DNA from: Blastomussa wellsi
Lineage: Eukaryota; Cnidaria; Anthozoa; Scleractinia; Plerogyridae
DNA length: 64,000 nucleotides
Reading direction: 5' to 3'
Assembly: GCA_947652115.1 (NCBI GenBank)
Contig: OX393564.1
Span: 3,386,908 to 3,450,907, forward strand
The position numbers were made by a program, and so were the translations under genes. Of this stretch, positions 1 through 14,000 are shown one piece after another; within the stretch, counting starts at the first letter, position 1, and each line of letters starts with the position of its first letter. The notes under the pieces are model-generated. The model made no database searches. It saw only the letters and a program-made list of their open reading frames with translations, and was not told the origin of the DNA.

Positions 1-1476
1 AGGACTCTCAGTAAACACAGACATGACCACGATAGTTAAAACAATGGCTGCTCCAGACTCTGGTCTTGATATTAGAGACAGGATGTGGCTCAAAATCACT
101 ATTCCTAATGCATTTATAGGTAAGCTAATAACTGCTGTGCTAGCAAATCCGTTTCTGGCATATTTATACGGCATTTTAACATCGGTTTGCTGTCACTTTC
201 ACCCCATGATTGATTATTGTTTGCTTTTGTGTGATTTAGGATCTGATGTAGTAGACTGGCTTTATTCACATGTAGAAGGTTTTCAAGACAGGCGTGAAGC
301 AAGAAAATATGCCTGCAATCTTTTAAAGGTATTGTGTGCATTTGTGATCTTCAATTTCAAGCTGTTGTATAGCAAAGCGTATATGTATGTAATAAGTATA
401 AACCTCTGCATTGAGTAGTTGTTGAAATGTTATATTTGTTTGATTTTCAGGCTGGTTTCATTCGTCACACAGTAAACAAGATCACATTCTCAGAACAATG
501 CTATTATGTTTTTGGAGATCTTTGTGGAAGTAAGTTTGGTTTTATTATTGATACTAAATAGATTTGTTGGGACTCTGGCACTCAAAACATCTCAGAAAGA
601 CTTTCAGTTTTGTCTAAATTTTGGCTTTTGTTGTACAGTAAATAAAGCAAGTAAGCTGGCACTTAACTCTAGTTTCTGAAGCATAAAGCAAGGAGTTGCT
701 ACACCTCTTGGATGGGATGCTAGTCTATTGCAGGTTGCTCATAGTCCAGCATTCTGTCTGGTTGTTCCAGCAATTCGTGAGGGCTGTGAGAGGGAAGTGA
801 CTTGCCAAGAACACAATGCAGTGGCTCCAGTCAGAAATCAATGAGATACCTTAACCTAGTTTTATGTATGTGTTCTTTTAATTCCTCCATGGTGTTTGTC
901 TTATTAGATATGGCTGCACTTTCAATCAACGAACACGAAGGTGATGGTGACCAAGATACTCTGGGACCCCTCCCTACACACCAGCAAGGTATCTCGTGGA
1001 TGTCAGGACCACCAAGTTACGGATTTCATCAAATGCCTTCGTACCCACCTCCCCAACCCATAGTGGACGCGCAGACACCGGGATATGCACAGTCATTTTA
1101 CAGTGCGCACAGTGGCAGTCAAAGCCCTCACAGTGCCAGTGGAAGCTCTAAACGGAGCGGTGGAGGAAGAGGCGATGAGCGCGGAGATGGCGATCAGAGA
1201 AGCAGTGGTGGGAGCAGTAGTGAGAAGAGTGGCAGCAGTAAAGGAAAAAGCAAAAGCAAGGAACTCGAGGCTCGCGGCGTAGAAGGATCAGTTCAGCCTC
1301 AGTTCATACCAGGCGCTCCGCCTGTAGGCGTTCCGATGCCCGGGGGGCCCCCTATGCCAGGAATTGCTATGATGCCAAGGCCTCTTGATCAAGTTCCTGA
1401 CAACATCTCAGCTAGCAGGAACAGTTTTAGAATGGCTATGGGCAATCCTTGCGAGTTCTTTGTAGATGTCATGTAA
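1..1476 (+). CDS. DVL: Dishevelled, 3' part (DEP domain and C-terminal tail)
   Basis: Cytoplasmic scaffold of Wnt signalling that links Frizzled to the beta-catenin and planar polarity branches. Four exons are visible: up to 119 (continuing from outside the window), 240-328, 451-529 and 908-1476, all with GT/AG borders and matching phases. The first three encode the DEP domain, with the family motifs [23 protein letters not shown] and [20 protein letters not shown]. The last exon encodes the C-terminal tail (NMAALSIN, a proline-rich stretch, a Ser/Gly/Lys-rich stretch) and ends in the conserved [14 protein letters not shown] just before the stop. The DIX and PDZ domains must lie upstream. A poly(A) signal AATAAA sits at 1926-1931. 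The last intron holds an old SINE piece. Identification is secure; only the 5' part is missing. Confidence 0.95.
709..832 (-). repeat. Old, partial SINE-A copy in the last DVL intron
   Basis: Diverged match to the SINE body seen elsewhere in the window: a GGATGGGATGCTAGT-like block, then an ACTTGCCAAGAACACAATGCAGTG block, in reverse orientation. The tRNA-like head is missing. Confidence 0.5.
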
Positions 1477-4400
1477 TGAGGTGAAAGGTGTCTTAGCACA
1501 AACAACTGGACCAGCTAGTGAGCTTCACAAATGACAGACACGTGAAGAAGGCCCCCGTACAAAGAATGTAATGCGTGGGATGTGACAGTCTCTAAGCTTG
1601 GCCATCTTGTCAGACTTCTTGTCGGCCCGCACTTGCACAGTTGTAACACCAACACCGCAGGTCGTCACAGGCTTCATTTTTGTTTCTTGCGTGTCGGTTG
1701 AACAGAGCAATATTATAGGTTATCAAAATGCGGGCATTGACGTCGTATTGTGGTAAATTTCCTACAATTCTCGGAACCAGGACGTTAATTATCATTGTTA
1801 GTTATTATTTCTCTAATTTGTACATAGTGTGGCAATTGGTGCTTTCGAAAGGTTAGGTGTGTACAGAAATACAGCTTGAGTTATTTTATCGGCAAAGAAA
1901 ACTTCGTTTTTATGTAGTCTTTCCAAATAAATTTTGACTTGCGAGACCATTTTGGGGCCTACAAAGATAATTTGGAATTCTCGCCCGACGTGATCATGGG
2001 CCAGTTTTATCTCCTGGCAAAGCGCACTAGATTTTACTCAAGGCAATATTAATTGAGTCATCAATATAATAGTACGTGCATAGCTATATAAGTGTTCTCG
2101 TATATCTTGTCTCACACTAGCGGATTCTAGTCAACACTTTCTTGATGGGTTTTGTTACACAATAGTTGTATTTTAGCCGAACCCGTCAACAGGGTGTTAA
2201 ACAAGTACTTGAATGGCTAGTTAGAGACAAATCACTAATCATAGGATATGTATAAATCAATTATTCTTGAATGAAGCAATTTTAATGAGCGCAGTTTTGC
2301 AATGTAAAGAGAACAGGACGGTGTAATCCGTTGTTCTCTGGAGATAAATATCTTTTGCCACTATCCAAATAAAATTATACAAACGAAATGAAATATTTGT
2401 TACTCGCGTCTGCGGAAATAGTTAAACCACATTCAACTTTTCAGTTCCGCAGACGCGATGCGTCCATACATTTAAGGTGGATTTCCACTGTCGCGTATTT
2501 TTTTACGTGCGTTTACGTGCGTAAAAAAAAATTAGGGACAATGTATGAACGACTAGCGTAAACGTGTACGCAAGTTTTCCATACATCGTCACTAATTTTT
2601 TTTACGCACGTAAGAAATTACGCGACAGTGGAAATCCACCTTTATTCTTTAACGTCAGGGCATCTATGAAAACCGTGAATACTTTTGCTACACTTTGAAA
2701 GAGAAAGTAGAGAAAATAGTTGACTTTTTTTGTCTCCCCTTTTTTTGAAACTTTTCTGCTGAAGTTTGCAAGTGTTCGCAGTTTCTTGATCCTAGACTTC
2801 CTCTAAGTCATTCGCTTCTCGTTTCCCGGTAATGGCAGTACTCGGGCCTCGTGCCCTGTGAGCTCGAGCTAAAGGCAAGTCTGCACTGATTCAACAATAC
2901 CGCGCCATCTCTTTTAAATATATTCTTACAGGCTATCTCATTTAAGTTAGCACAGCCCCTCAAACTTTTCAGTCATTGAAGATTTCAGTTTACAATTCGT
3001 TTAGTTATCACCATTGAAGAGGCTTTTAGAGTCGATGCAAGATGTTCTGTACGTTAAGTTCCCTCTATTTGCAGCGGGTGTATATTAGGCGGAGCTTTTT
3101 ATAATTATATGAAGTAATTTTGCGTTTAAAAATCAGCCGGTGTTATCTGGACGGTACAGAATAAGATAAGAAGCTTACAGTGGCTAAAGGGAACCTCCAC
3201 TCTTGCGAAAAATTGACGTTGAATTGTTTGAAATGTGCCTAAATTGAAAGCTAATGGGTAAGAAAAAATACCACAAAAAGCCACCATTTTGGATTTTGAA
3301 GGCCCAGTTTCACCCTTAATGCATTGCGCGCCCCTTGCCTCGCTAAATTGATATTCCTCAGTCGAAAATTATCGAAACAGAGATACGCTTCGAAATCCAT
3401 TTCAATCCTGAGTTATTTTTCATTTCATTCTGTTAAAAAAGGTTTTAAATAAGTTCCTTTTTTGTAAAATTTGTAATGTCGATCAGTTTGTTGTAAGAGA
3501 GCAGTTCCCTACATCACGATATTTTGAGTCATTTATTTATGACGAACCAAATTACTCTTAAAATGTAAGAAACCAAGAACTAATAGTTTCCTAAGGATGG
3601 AAAACAACGAAGAGGTGATACAAAGCCATAACGGAACAAAGATGGTTAAGGATGAAGAAGAATGAGACGGATTACGAATGACGAGTTTGAAAACCGTTTT
3701 CAAAATGCACAAACCGTGACGTACGTTTGTATCCAGCCGTGTTAGTATGAAAATAAACGGAATTCTATCCTTTTACTCTGTCTTGTCAGTTTGGAACGAA
3801 AATAAAAAGGTAAAACCGAAAAAAGCAAAATTAGCCGCTTGTCTTTTAGCCGAGAAGTTACAGCATATTCCTGCAAACCATTTCTAAATGGCGATGTTGG
3901 CGAGTTCGCTGATCAAAAAATCTGGAAATAAACCTTGGGTTTTCCTCACATTTTCCTTGCAAATTGTACTCTACGAAATAAAAATACAGTTTGAACATGT
4001 TGAAATATCTGCATCTTTATTTTCCAGTATTTTCATATACATTTTTTTTAAAAAACTAAGATTTAATCGTAAAATTCATTAACCTTATTTCTCATCCATA
4101 AACTGGTACAAGCAGTATGGAAGTGAAATAGTATTCAACAGGAATAAATTCCATCAAGAGAATGGCAATAATTTACCTCCCAGCGCATTTTGCTAGAAAC
4201 CATACAAACGGCACTCAGTTACATAATTTACAACGGAAAACAACAAAAAAATAATTACCTCAGTTACACAAAAAATACTTTGAAAGAAAAATAGACAATA
4301 TTCACTTGACGTAAAAGGCGCAAAATTGGTGTAATCTTTACAAAAGAATTATAACATCGCATTCAAATCCCTCAAGACTGAGGACACTAATTCACCCGAC

Positions 4401-5032
4401 TATTCATCCATCTTCTTTCGTTATTAATACTATACAGAGAAATTACAACTTTGGCATTGGCTCATTCAGATTTATCCAAACGTTATCAAAAACTGAGGCT
4501 AATTTAAAATAAATTATAACCATCCTTCGTCCTTTAGTGCCGAAAAACGAGCTTTTGTCATATAAATGACTGCTTGTCTGCTTGTGCCGTTTCTCTTATT
4601 TTAACGCATTCGGAGAAATTTTTTTAAAAGTCCTCTCCAAAGGGCTTACTTTATTTTCGGAGGGTGGGGGGGGGGGGGGGGGTAATTTTTACCGAAAGGC
4701 GGATAATTAAATATATTATGTAGCAGACTAACCAAGTATAACCAACGGGTTACTTACAGATAGTCTTTTTAATCCAATATGCCAGGGAATGATTATTTTC
4801 GGGAGTTTGCGCTATTAAATTAAAACATTTCTTTCTAAAAAAACAAATCTTGGTTGCTGGCTACCATGCGCGAACTCTGAATTTTTTCTACTTGCACAGA
4901 AATCTTGGCAAAAGGCAATTAACACCAGCTTAAATAAGACCTATTTTCATATTAGCGGCTATCGATTTACACCTTTAATTTTGTAGCGTTCTTAACTAAT
5001 TTACAATTAATCTATACAGCCGTCCTTCGTCT
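1477..5032. other. Intergenic region between convergent DVL and NEURL4
   Basis: Holds the DVL 3'UTR (poly(A) signal near 1926), one MITE (2475-2641), an old repeat at about 3450-3730 that is related to sequence flanking the retroelement at 12.3 and 17.9 kb, and a run of G near 4668-4682. The short open frames here show no family resemblance. TTTATT on the + strand near 4650 could be the NEURL4 poly(A) signal on the - strand. No gene seen. Confidence 0.7.
2475..2641. mobile_element. MITE with long TIRs and TTA target duplication
   Basis: The first about 24 bases (AGGTGGATTTCCACTGTCGC...) return as their reverse complement at the right end, and the inner parts (TTTTTTTACG.GCG) also pair, so the 167-bp element is nearly one hairpin. 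TTA flanks both ends (2472-2474 and 2642-2644), as expected for PIF/Harbinger-type elements. It has no coding capacity. Confidence 0.82.
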
Positions 5033-8000
5033 TTATGTCGGCTCAATTTTAATAAGCAATGCGGTCAGCACTATCGATCCCTGGTTCTCTAGATACCATT
5101 CCAGATTTTCCGTGCCAATGTTCTGATCAAGCAGTTCATTAGCGTCCAGTTCACGATGACTGCGACCCGCTCTGTAGTTTCCAGGCTTAACGAGGAGCTG
5201 TAGAGCAACTTGAGCTTGGTAAACCTTCCCTGTTGTACCGTCCCTGTACCTAGACCGCGAAAACATAACAACACTGAAAACCAAAAAGGGCCGATCTTAA
5301 ATCGTAAAAGACAATAAACAACACCTAAGCACAGCACAACATATAACCACCAATGGTTTGTGCAACACCAGGATGAACCCAATTCTAGCAATCGAACGGC
5401 TAGTAAGGGCAGAAATGTAGAAATAATTTTTCGAAAAACAAAATACGACAGCCATGTCAATTAGCAAACACAAGCGCTGTGTCTTCAAATATAATTGGCT
5501 TACAAACATCAAACTTTGAACGAACGTGAACGGAGGGTTGTAGAGTCAGAAGGTCAAATTACACAACGTGCTAACTTACTCTTGTCTCTTGGCTTGTGTT
5601 TCACACGCGCACAGGATTGTGGGAGACACACAGAGTTGAGGGACTTCGTTTTCTTTGTTTGACGAGCCACTCCTTCGCTGTCCGCTACAGACTGACAAAT
5701 GCAAAGACAATGGCATCTTATAAATCTATCTAATAGTCGAAGCGAAGACGAGAAACCGCTTCCAGAAAAACTGGAATAAAACACAGGTTTTAACTTGGCA
5801 AGCAAGATTCATAGGACTCCGGCTCGGGCCGTCCGTGTTGCAACTCTAGTCAGGGTCATTATTTTCACTGTGTTCTTACCTTGAAGTGGAATATCTCCGA
5901 GATCAAGTATTCTTCTTAGCCGTCCAATCAGAGTGCCGTAAAATGCCACGTGCCACTTTTCGAACACGTGATAGCTTTCGACTCTAGGAGGAATTCTGAA
6001 CGAAATAAAGAACACAATTAAATGTTTCAATATTAGTTGTTTAACTTTAAGATTCGGGATAGTTCGCAGCTCTCTGGAATCTCTAATTTCATTGGATCTT
6101 AATAGCACGCAGCTCTATTGTTTAAGGACTAGGGTCCATTGTTACTGCTGTTTGTTTATAATTTTTTTAGCCAATACTGTGGGACCTTGTAAAGAGCCCC
6201 TAAGATTCTCTTTCCGTTTGGATCATGTCTGACTCGACCACAAAACAATCATTCAAATTAGCCCATGCTCACCTTAACGCGAACTGACACCATCCTAAGG
6301 GCAACGCATACCGACATGGCGGATCACCGCTGACAGCGTACCGTTTTTCACCGCGGGCTTCGTGGCAGGCTTGACAGTAACATGCATTCAACTTGCAGTC
6401 CATGTTGGAATATTCATCTGTGGATAAGGATACCTTAATGAGCAACTGATAAAAGCAGATCAGGAGAGAACTTTTATTTGCAGCTTATTCGATGGTTTAA
6501 CATACAATACGAACAGATATTTTGCTCATTTCCCATATTTTTCTGAGTCCCGTAGGGACGAGGAAAACTATAATTTAAGCCACTACTTTAAGATGACGAC
6601 AAATTTATTTTATTTTGACGTCAAAACGACCAGAGGAAGTAAAAGAAGTACTGCCACCGAAATTAAACAGAATATTAAAAGGCTTGAAAACAGTCATAGA
6701 TCATAAAAATCGAGCATTACTGAGGTGACAACCGTGGCTTCAACATAACCACAACTCGGGTACTGTGGAAAATAGTGCACGAGCGAGTTTGGTGCTGTCA
6801 TACATGAAATACCTACCTGGTATGGCGAGACTAGCGCGGAATCTGTCACAGAGCTGTCTGTAATCACACGGTCCTTTACTGTGCTCTCCTGGCAGACAAA
6901 AACAAAGAAAATCACTTACAATGCGTGATCAAGAGCTGCATTCTTATAATCTGTCTGTTTCACAACGCATTGATACTGTAAGAGGAAATTAGATCTCGAT
7001 CAATCGCAGTATCAAGAAGCTCACCTTTAGTACATTCACTTTGGTTTTGGCTAAAAGGAATGGCCGAGAGGGACGTTTCTAACCATGAACAGATTGAGTT
7101 GTCTTACACGAAGCGTGGAATCGTTGGAGCCTCAGCGTTTTCAGTGGCTACCGAGGCACCAACGATTCCACGCTTCGTGTAAGACAACTCAATGTGTTCA
7201 TGGTTAGAAACGTCCCTCTCGGCTATCCCTTTTGTCATCACCATTCGCTTTAGGTCAATGTGACGTCACTTATCCCATCCCGAATTCAATCAACAGAGGA
7301 CGAAATAGTAAGATCGACATGAAGTCCTTTCTTACCCGAGCTTCTCTCAGCCTTTGTTTCCTCCACGCTAACGCGCCCTCGTTCACCATGGTCAGCAGTT
7401 ACGATAGTCACTTCCTCACAGCACCCGTATAAGTCAAGCACTGCAAATCGTCTGGCAGGGATGGCCTGGGCAATAGGCCCCAGGTCCTCTCCATTAATAA
7501 GTAAGTGTAACCGGCTTTTCTTGTCAATCAAGACACCAAGCGTGTCGCCTTCTTGAAGACTGTCAAGACTTCGCCGCAAATTGTCGTTTACCTGACATTA
7601 GAAAATTTATCAGATCGGCTGATCATAGAATACAACAAACAATAAATGCAAACATTCCTTCTTACCTTATTGCCATTAACATATACCGCGTTATTAACAA
7701 CAATCCAAGGACAGATCTTGATGCTGTTGGCCGTGCTCGGAAGGCTGGTCAAGGAGTCCGGGTCCTGGGCCGTGACGCCGATCATAACAGACCCTGTCCA
7801 GCGGCTGTTCAGCTTTCTGATGCACACCTAAGGTTGGAGAGGGGTAAACTTTGGGTTACATTTATTCTAAGTTTTTCCAGGTAGACAGCGATTGGATAAC
7901 TTTTCACTGGTTAAACGTTTCGAAGGGGAAGAAAAAATCCAAGTCAACCAATTAAACCTCCATCAAATTTCTGAGCAGCAAATACCAAAATGAAGCAATC

Positions 8001-11000
8001 AAAACTCTTACGAAAAATACACAACTGTTTGATAGAGTAAAAATACAAAACCTGTGGCAACTGCGGAGACGTGTAACTAGTTGTATGTGCGAAAAAAGTA
8101 ACCACGTGACCGGTGGCGACAAGCGCGGAAAAAGATGTAGTGGACAGAAAACGCGGGAAAATCAGCGTGCGTCAAATCCTGACTGGTGTCGCCTGGCACC
8201 TGATTGGCTGAGTTCACAACATCGTTGCTCTGATTGATAAGATCAGGATTTTTACCAGTTACCGAGCCCAGCAAACTGGCAACACGGCAAGTTGATTGAA
8301 AGATGCTCTGAAGTTAGTCACTAACCTGAAATAAGTGATTATTTGGAAGAGGAGTTTCGCTCAAAACCACTCCATGATTGTAGCTATCCACTCTTCGGGC
8401 AGTAGTACGATTACTGTCTAGTGAAATGAACTGGCCACAGTTCTTATGGAAAAGAAATCTGGTAAGGGAAAATACAAAACAAACATAAAAAACAGTCCTG
8501 AGAACCACACTGTAAGAAACCTACATTACAGGACACCCATTCCGCAGGTAGCCCACTAAAATGAAAAGCCGTCCATCATACACTAATGACGCTACCGTAA
8601 CAGGAAAAATCTTACTTTTGTAAATTGGTGATGGGATCTCGCGCATCCTCTTCAAGGTGATCTTGCATCTGAAACAGTTTCGTTGAGAAATCAATAAGCA
8701 AACTTCTAATGAATAACATGACCGCTACAGTATGGTGCAGACTACCCCCCTCCCCCCCCCAGATAAAAACGCGAGATGGATTATTTCGCTGTTAATATTT
8801 CTGTGCAGGGAATGAGGTAAACAAACGGTCATGTATCGTATATTTCCTCACCTCAAACACTGGGGAAACTGAAGAATGCGATTCTCCATTTACCAATACT
8901 CCCGTCGAAGTAGAAACGTCTGTTATTAGGAAAAAACCGCAAATGAGAAGGGATTGATCAAAAGCGACATAAAAACCAAGGAATAGTGACTCAAAGGAGG
9001 GATGAATGAACCAAACAAAAACATCAGGGTGATAGCAGTCGTCATCCTTTGGCATTTTTGTCTAAAAGATGTTTGTAGCTTGTAAACTTTTTTCCAAAAT
9101 GGCTTAATATTCTATTGTTGGTATTCAAATTAGCCCTTCTTGCCTCGTTTTGAAGCTCAAAAATCAAAACAATATTTCATCTCGAACGATGCAACAAGGG
9201 CCAATTTGTATGTCCATAAATCAGCGGCCATTTTGGAATAAGGTGTATAAAAAGGCTTAGATGTAAGGTTAGAATCGCATACCAGTTGAAGAGCTTGATA
9301 TGGAGATCACGTTTACCATGCCGTATACATCTACCACTGCATGAACAACCTGAAAACACAATCATTGTATTAACACAACGAGGAACATTCAACTTGTCGT
9401 CTGAAACTGACTTCGACAGCTGTCTAAGCATTCACTACAGTGTAAATCAGACCCTCAAGCTTAGATCACAACTCACTTGCGGGATGTCCATGGCTGCGAC
9501 TCCCTGATCCTCGCCATTTACAAACACATGGAATGTGCTATCTCTTTGTCTCTGTACTCCAATTCTTGTCTTGGCCTGTGAAATAAATATGCGCGTCAAT
9601 AACGTTTCTAAAAATTGGCTTTTCGCACTTCAACGTATAGAAAAGGTTCTTATGGTATAGACAGGCTATACATGTATATCCCAGAGCGTTAGTAACCTTT
9701 AGAGTATTATACCTACAATGATCAATGGGCGTAGCTGCAGGGGGGGGGGGAGCAGAGCAGTGCCCGTCTCCCTTCTTTGTCGTTCATCATCCACGCCGCC
9801 TCGCTAAAAGACGTTTTGACTGATAAGCAGTGGGGCAAGGATAAGAGTAAATTATTCTGCACAAAATGTAAGTCATGTATGCATCTATTTCGTACGCGTG
9901 TCCCTCCCCGGACCACTCGCTCACTGCCCAACCAAAAAAAGTCAATTTTGGCAAAACACAGCATGGATGTCAACACGATTTGACAGTTCAAATTTAAAGT
10001 CCCAGTTACGTACACTGGATTTCTTGTAGTCTTGCAAAACGATTTTGGCGTGACGGCGAGAATTTGCCAAAAAAAGAAAATAATTACCTGCAGTCTATCC
10101 AAACTATGCCCATAGTTTTCTTTAACTATCACAGCGTCTTTCATGACACATGAGCCTGTCATCAGCCATGTTCCATCTCGAAGCTCCAGTGCAGAGGCAG
10201 GGACGCCTAGCAGTGGGATGGTTTTGGTTGTTATACCCACAGCTATGGAGCCCGACCACTGGCTCACAGTTACTTTGTCTATAACTATCTGAAATGGACA
10301 TACACATGACAAAAGGTGTTGCACTAAACTGTCACAGCTTTATCAGGACATGGTTCGATCTTACCAACACTAAGCAGTGGTAGATCCAGACGTCTTTCTA
10401 AGGTGGGGGCCAAAAAATTTTCCAGCTCTTCGGGCCTTCAATTAAGGTGGGGACCCAAAAGTTTTTCAGCATTTTGCCATAAGCGGGGATGGGGGATAGG
10501 AGGGGGGGGGGGCTGTTCAGGTGCCCCGGGCCTCTAGTAAGTACCGGTAAGTAAGTAAGTAAGTAAGTACAACTTTATTTCACTATGCTAGCTACACACA
10601 ACGAAAGCCGGTTTCTTGGCGGGGCTTAGGTAACCATGTTAGTGTGTATGTCTTTCTAGAAAGAGAGGAGAGGAGAGATAGGTGGTAGGGGCAGATTCAG
10701 GACGTCGATGACATCATGTCGCTGGCAAAAAATCGAGCACTTGCCAATACCAGCTGCACCCATACCTAACCGGTGATCTTGATTGGTTAAAACACTGTCT
10801 CCATATTTTTTTATACTACCTGCTCAAATTAGACTGTTCCTAGCCTCACTTTTTTCTCAGATTGTCAAAAAAAACCCACAGCTCTAACTAAGATAAATGC
10901 GAGTTACATCTCCCTCAGTGTGATGATTACTTCTTGATCTCTAAGGCAATCAGAATTGCCCCCATTCGCCCAAAGCCTTTTTTGGGAGGGGTGGGTTGGG

Positions 11001-14000
11001 GCAAGCAGATGCCATCTCATCCAATGCACCGTACAGTACTGTATTAAGAACATAATCCTAAACAAAATGGAGCATTACCTCAAATATTTCATCTTCCTCC
11101 AGTGGTTTTGCACTGAAAACAAGACCATGACTGAATCCCGTAGATCTTGAGGCAGTCATCTTATTGTTGACAAGGCGGATGTTTCTTCCACAACAAGAGT
11201 GAAAACCACATTTAACCTTACCTACAAGGGAAAATAACGACAAAAATGTTCATGTCTATTTTTATTCGAGGATGAGCGCGCTTTGGACAACCAATGAAAT
11301 GAAGAGCACTGAGTCGGCTACATCTCATTTCCAACTAAAGTATGAGTGGAAGAATTGTCTTATTGAAAACACCTAAAAATAATTCTTTTGCAATAATTGA
11401 TCTCCTGTACTATTCTTGCTTCTTGCTCTTGTGTGGGAGGCGCAGTGGCCTAATGGTTAGTGCGCTGGACCTCAGATCGGACGGTCCGGGTTCGAGCCTC
11501 TAGCCGGGGCACTGCGTTGTGTTCTTGGGTAAGACACTTTACTCTCACAGTGCCTCTCTTCACCCAGGTGTATAAATGGGTACCGGCGAATTTACTGCTG
11601 GGGGGTAACCCTGCGATGGACTAGCATCCCATCCAGGGGGGAGTAGAAATACTCTCTGTCGCTTCATTCTACAGAAACCGGGATAAGCTCCGGCCTGATG
11701 GGCCACTAGGCCCGAATGCAGGCTTTATCGTTACCTTACTATTCTTGCTCAGGGTCCGAAAGTGTGCCTTTCTGATCACCAATGCGACTAAAAAATTTGA
11801 ACTGGCAACCAGAATATTACAAATGGCCGCCAGTGCGCAACTACTTTCAGGACTACTTCACCTTGATACACATGATATACAAATATCTCATAATCAAATT
11901 TACATTAATTTTGCCAATAACCCTTTCCAATAACTGACTTTTTATCTTGCCACTAATTCTGAAATAGAATTGAAAGGGATTTTCCTGTTAATCTATGATT
12001 GTGGCAAGTTCTGCCAAGGAAGAAAAATTGTGGTGACCAAAACTTACTAGCTGGGGACTGAACCTTTTTATTAAGTCACCAGCTGGGGCCAAGGCCAAAA
12101 AGTTAATTTCGGACCCTGTTGCTGACACATACATCTACCATATTATTTCATGGTTGATGGTCTATGACCTCATATACCATGGCCAGTAAACCAATCAAAA
12201 CTCAGGAACGGCAATGTACTGTGGCTTGCTTTTAATGAAGAAAATTATTAACAATGGGATATTGGTTTGATGTGCCACCAATACATGTAATTTCACCAAG
12301 TAAAATTAAAGGAGCTAAATCATGATATTTTGAGTAATTTTCTGTGAAGAACTAAATTACCCTTAAAATGCATCAAATCCCAGGGCCGGGTTGTTCAAAG
12401 ACAGGTTAAGATAACCTGGGGTTAGTGAGAATTTTTAATTCAGAAGTGTGGTTTTCCGCTGGCTGAGGAACGAAAGAAGCGGAAAACGTTTTTCTCTCAC
12501 ACGGCTGGGAGTCTGGGTTCGAGGGTATGGGGGGTTTCAGGTCACGTGAGACGTTCACGGTTCACTTTGCATTTGTCATCCGCCATTGCCTGACCTGTGT
12601 TTTCAGTCGCTGTTTCGTTAGGCCGTTTTTTCGTCGCTTGTTTCTACTGTTGCTGATGGCGAAGGATTCTCGTGGTTCCCGTTCCAAGTCTCGAGCGGCT
12701 AAACGGCTCGAACCGTACAACAAGAGCCCGGGGACTCGTTCAACGGAGCGAAGTGGCGAGGATCGAGTCGCCGATCGGAGTGCTCGTGGCGACTCAAGTA
12801 ATAGTAGTCGTGTTCGTTCTTCGCCTCCGCGCGCTTCTGCTGATCCACCGGATTGGGCGAAAGAGCTTCTGAAGCAGCAGCAAGCCAACGCCACCGAGTT
12901 GAAACGCTTGCAGAGCGAAGTGGCGAGTTCCAGGTCACAGAGCAGCCAGAAACCCCGCGCAGCAGAGCCTGAATTTCGCTTCGCGGGTAACAAAAAGCAG
13001 TACCAGCTGAACAGTGAGGTCGTGGAAAAAATTGATGAAGCTCTGGCAGCGGTTGGTGACGAGGAGCGTACCTTAAAGTTGCAGGAAGGTAAGGATTTGC
13101 TTTTAGAACGCAATAAGCACATCCTTCTGGCGGAAAAATACGGTTGGGATACGGTGGCTTGTTATACTGCCGAGCCGCTTGCGAGCGACTCAGATGATGA
13201 GAAGAAGATACGAAAGGCGGTAAAGGAGAGCAAGCAGTTAAGAGAGGAAAAGAAAAAAGCTGTGACGTCCAAGGTTGTGCGACCGAAAGGTTCGGGAATT
13301 CCTCCACGTACGTCGGAGAGAAGGGTTATCCTCGAACGTAACGCGAGTTACGCAACGCCATTAGCGGCGGGAAAACAAAGTGTCCCACGTGACAGTCGGT
13401 CGATTTGTTTTCGCTGCTACAAGCCGGGGCACTTCGCCAGGGACTGCCGCTCTGCCAATGTACCGAGCGGTTCAGGAGTTGTCGTGCAGTCCTCAAACAG
13501 TTTCCAACAATCTACACAATGAGGACCTGTCTCCCGAGGGAACCGGCGCCCATTGCAACGAGGGCTTTTTTCTACGTAACAATGATGATTTAGTAAGTGA
13601 TTTGGTTGATTTTGCTAATGAAAATGACTTAGAGAAGATCTCTACTGCGAGTTCTGTTGTGGTCAAAGGTCGATTGCGTGAAAACATTGCCTTCTGGCGG
13701 AGCATCGGCACTTGTAACTGGTTGCTAAAAGTTATTCGTGAAGGTTATTGTTTGCCATTTGTTGAATTACCGGAGTTGAAGTTTTTTCGAAATCACAAGA
13801 GCACGTCATGTGATGCTGAGTTTGTGTCCGCTGAGATTTGTAAGCTGTTGAAGTCTGGTGCTTTAGTTGAAGTAAATGCTGTGGACCTGCTTGTGTGCAA
13901 TCCCTTGGGTGTTGCCAGGAACAGTTCGGGCAAACCTAGGCTTATTGTGGACTTGCGTTATGTCAATCAACATCTCAGATCTTGTAAATTCAAGTATGAG

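Noticed and set aside
9722..10324. One 200-residue - strand gene
   Set aside because: Only 10088-10288 is coding (a NEURL4 exon); the rest is intron read-through past a clear GTAATT donor.
12562..13307. Long - strand open frames opposite gag
   Set aside because: Shadows of the Arg/Ser-rich gag ORF; no motif.
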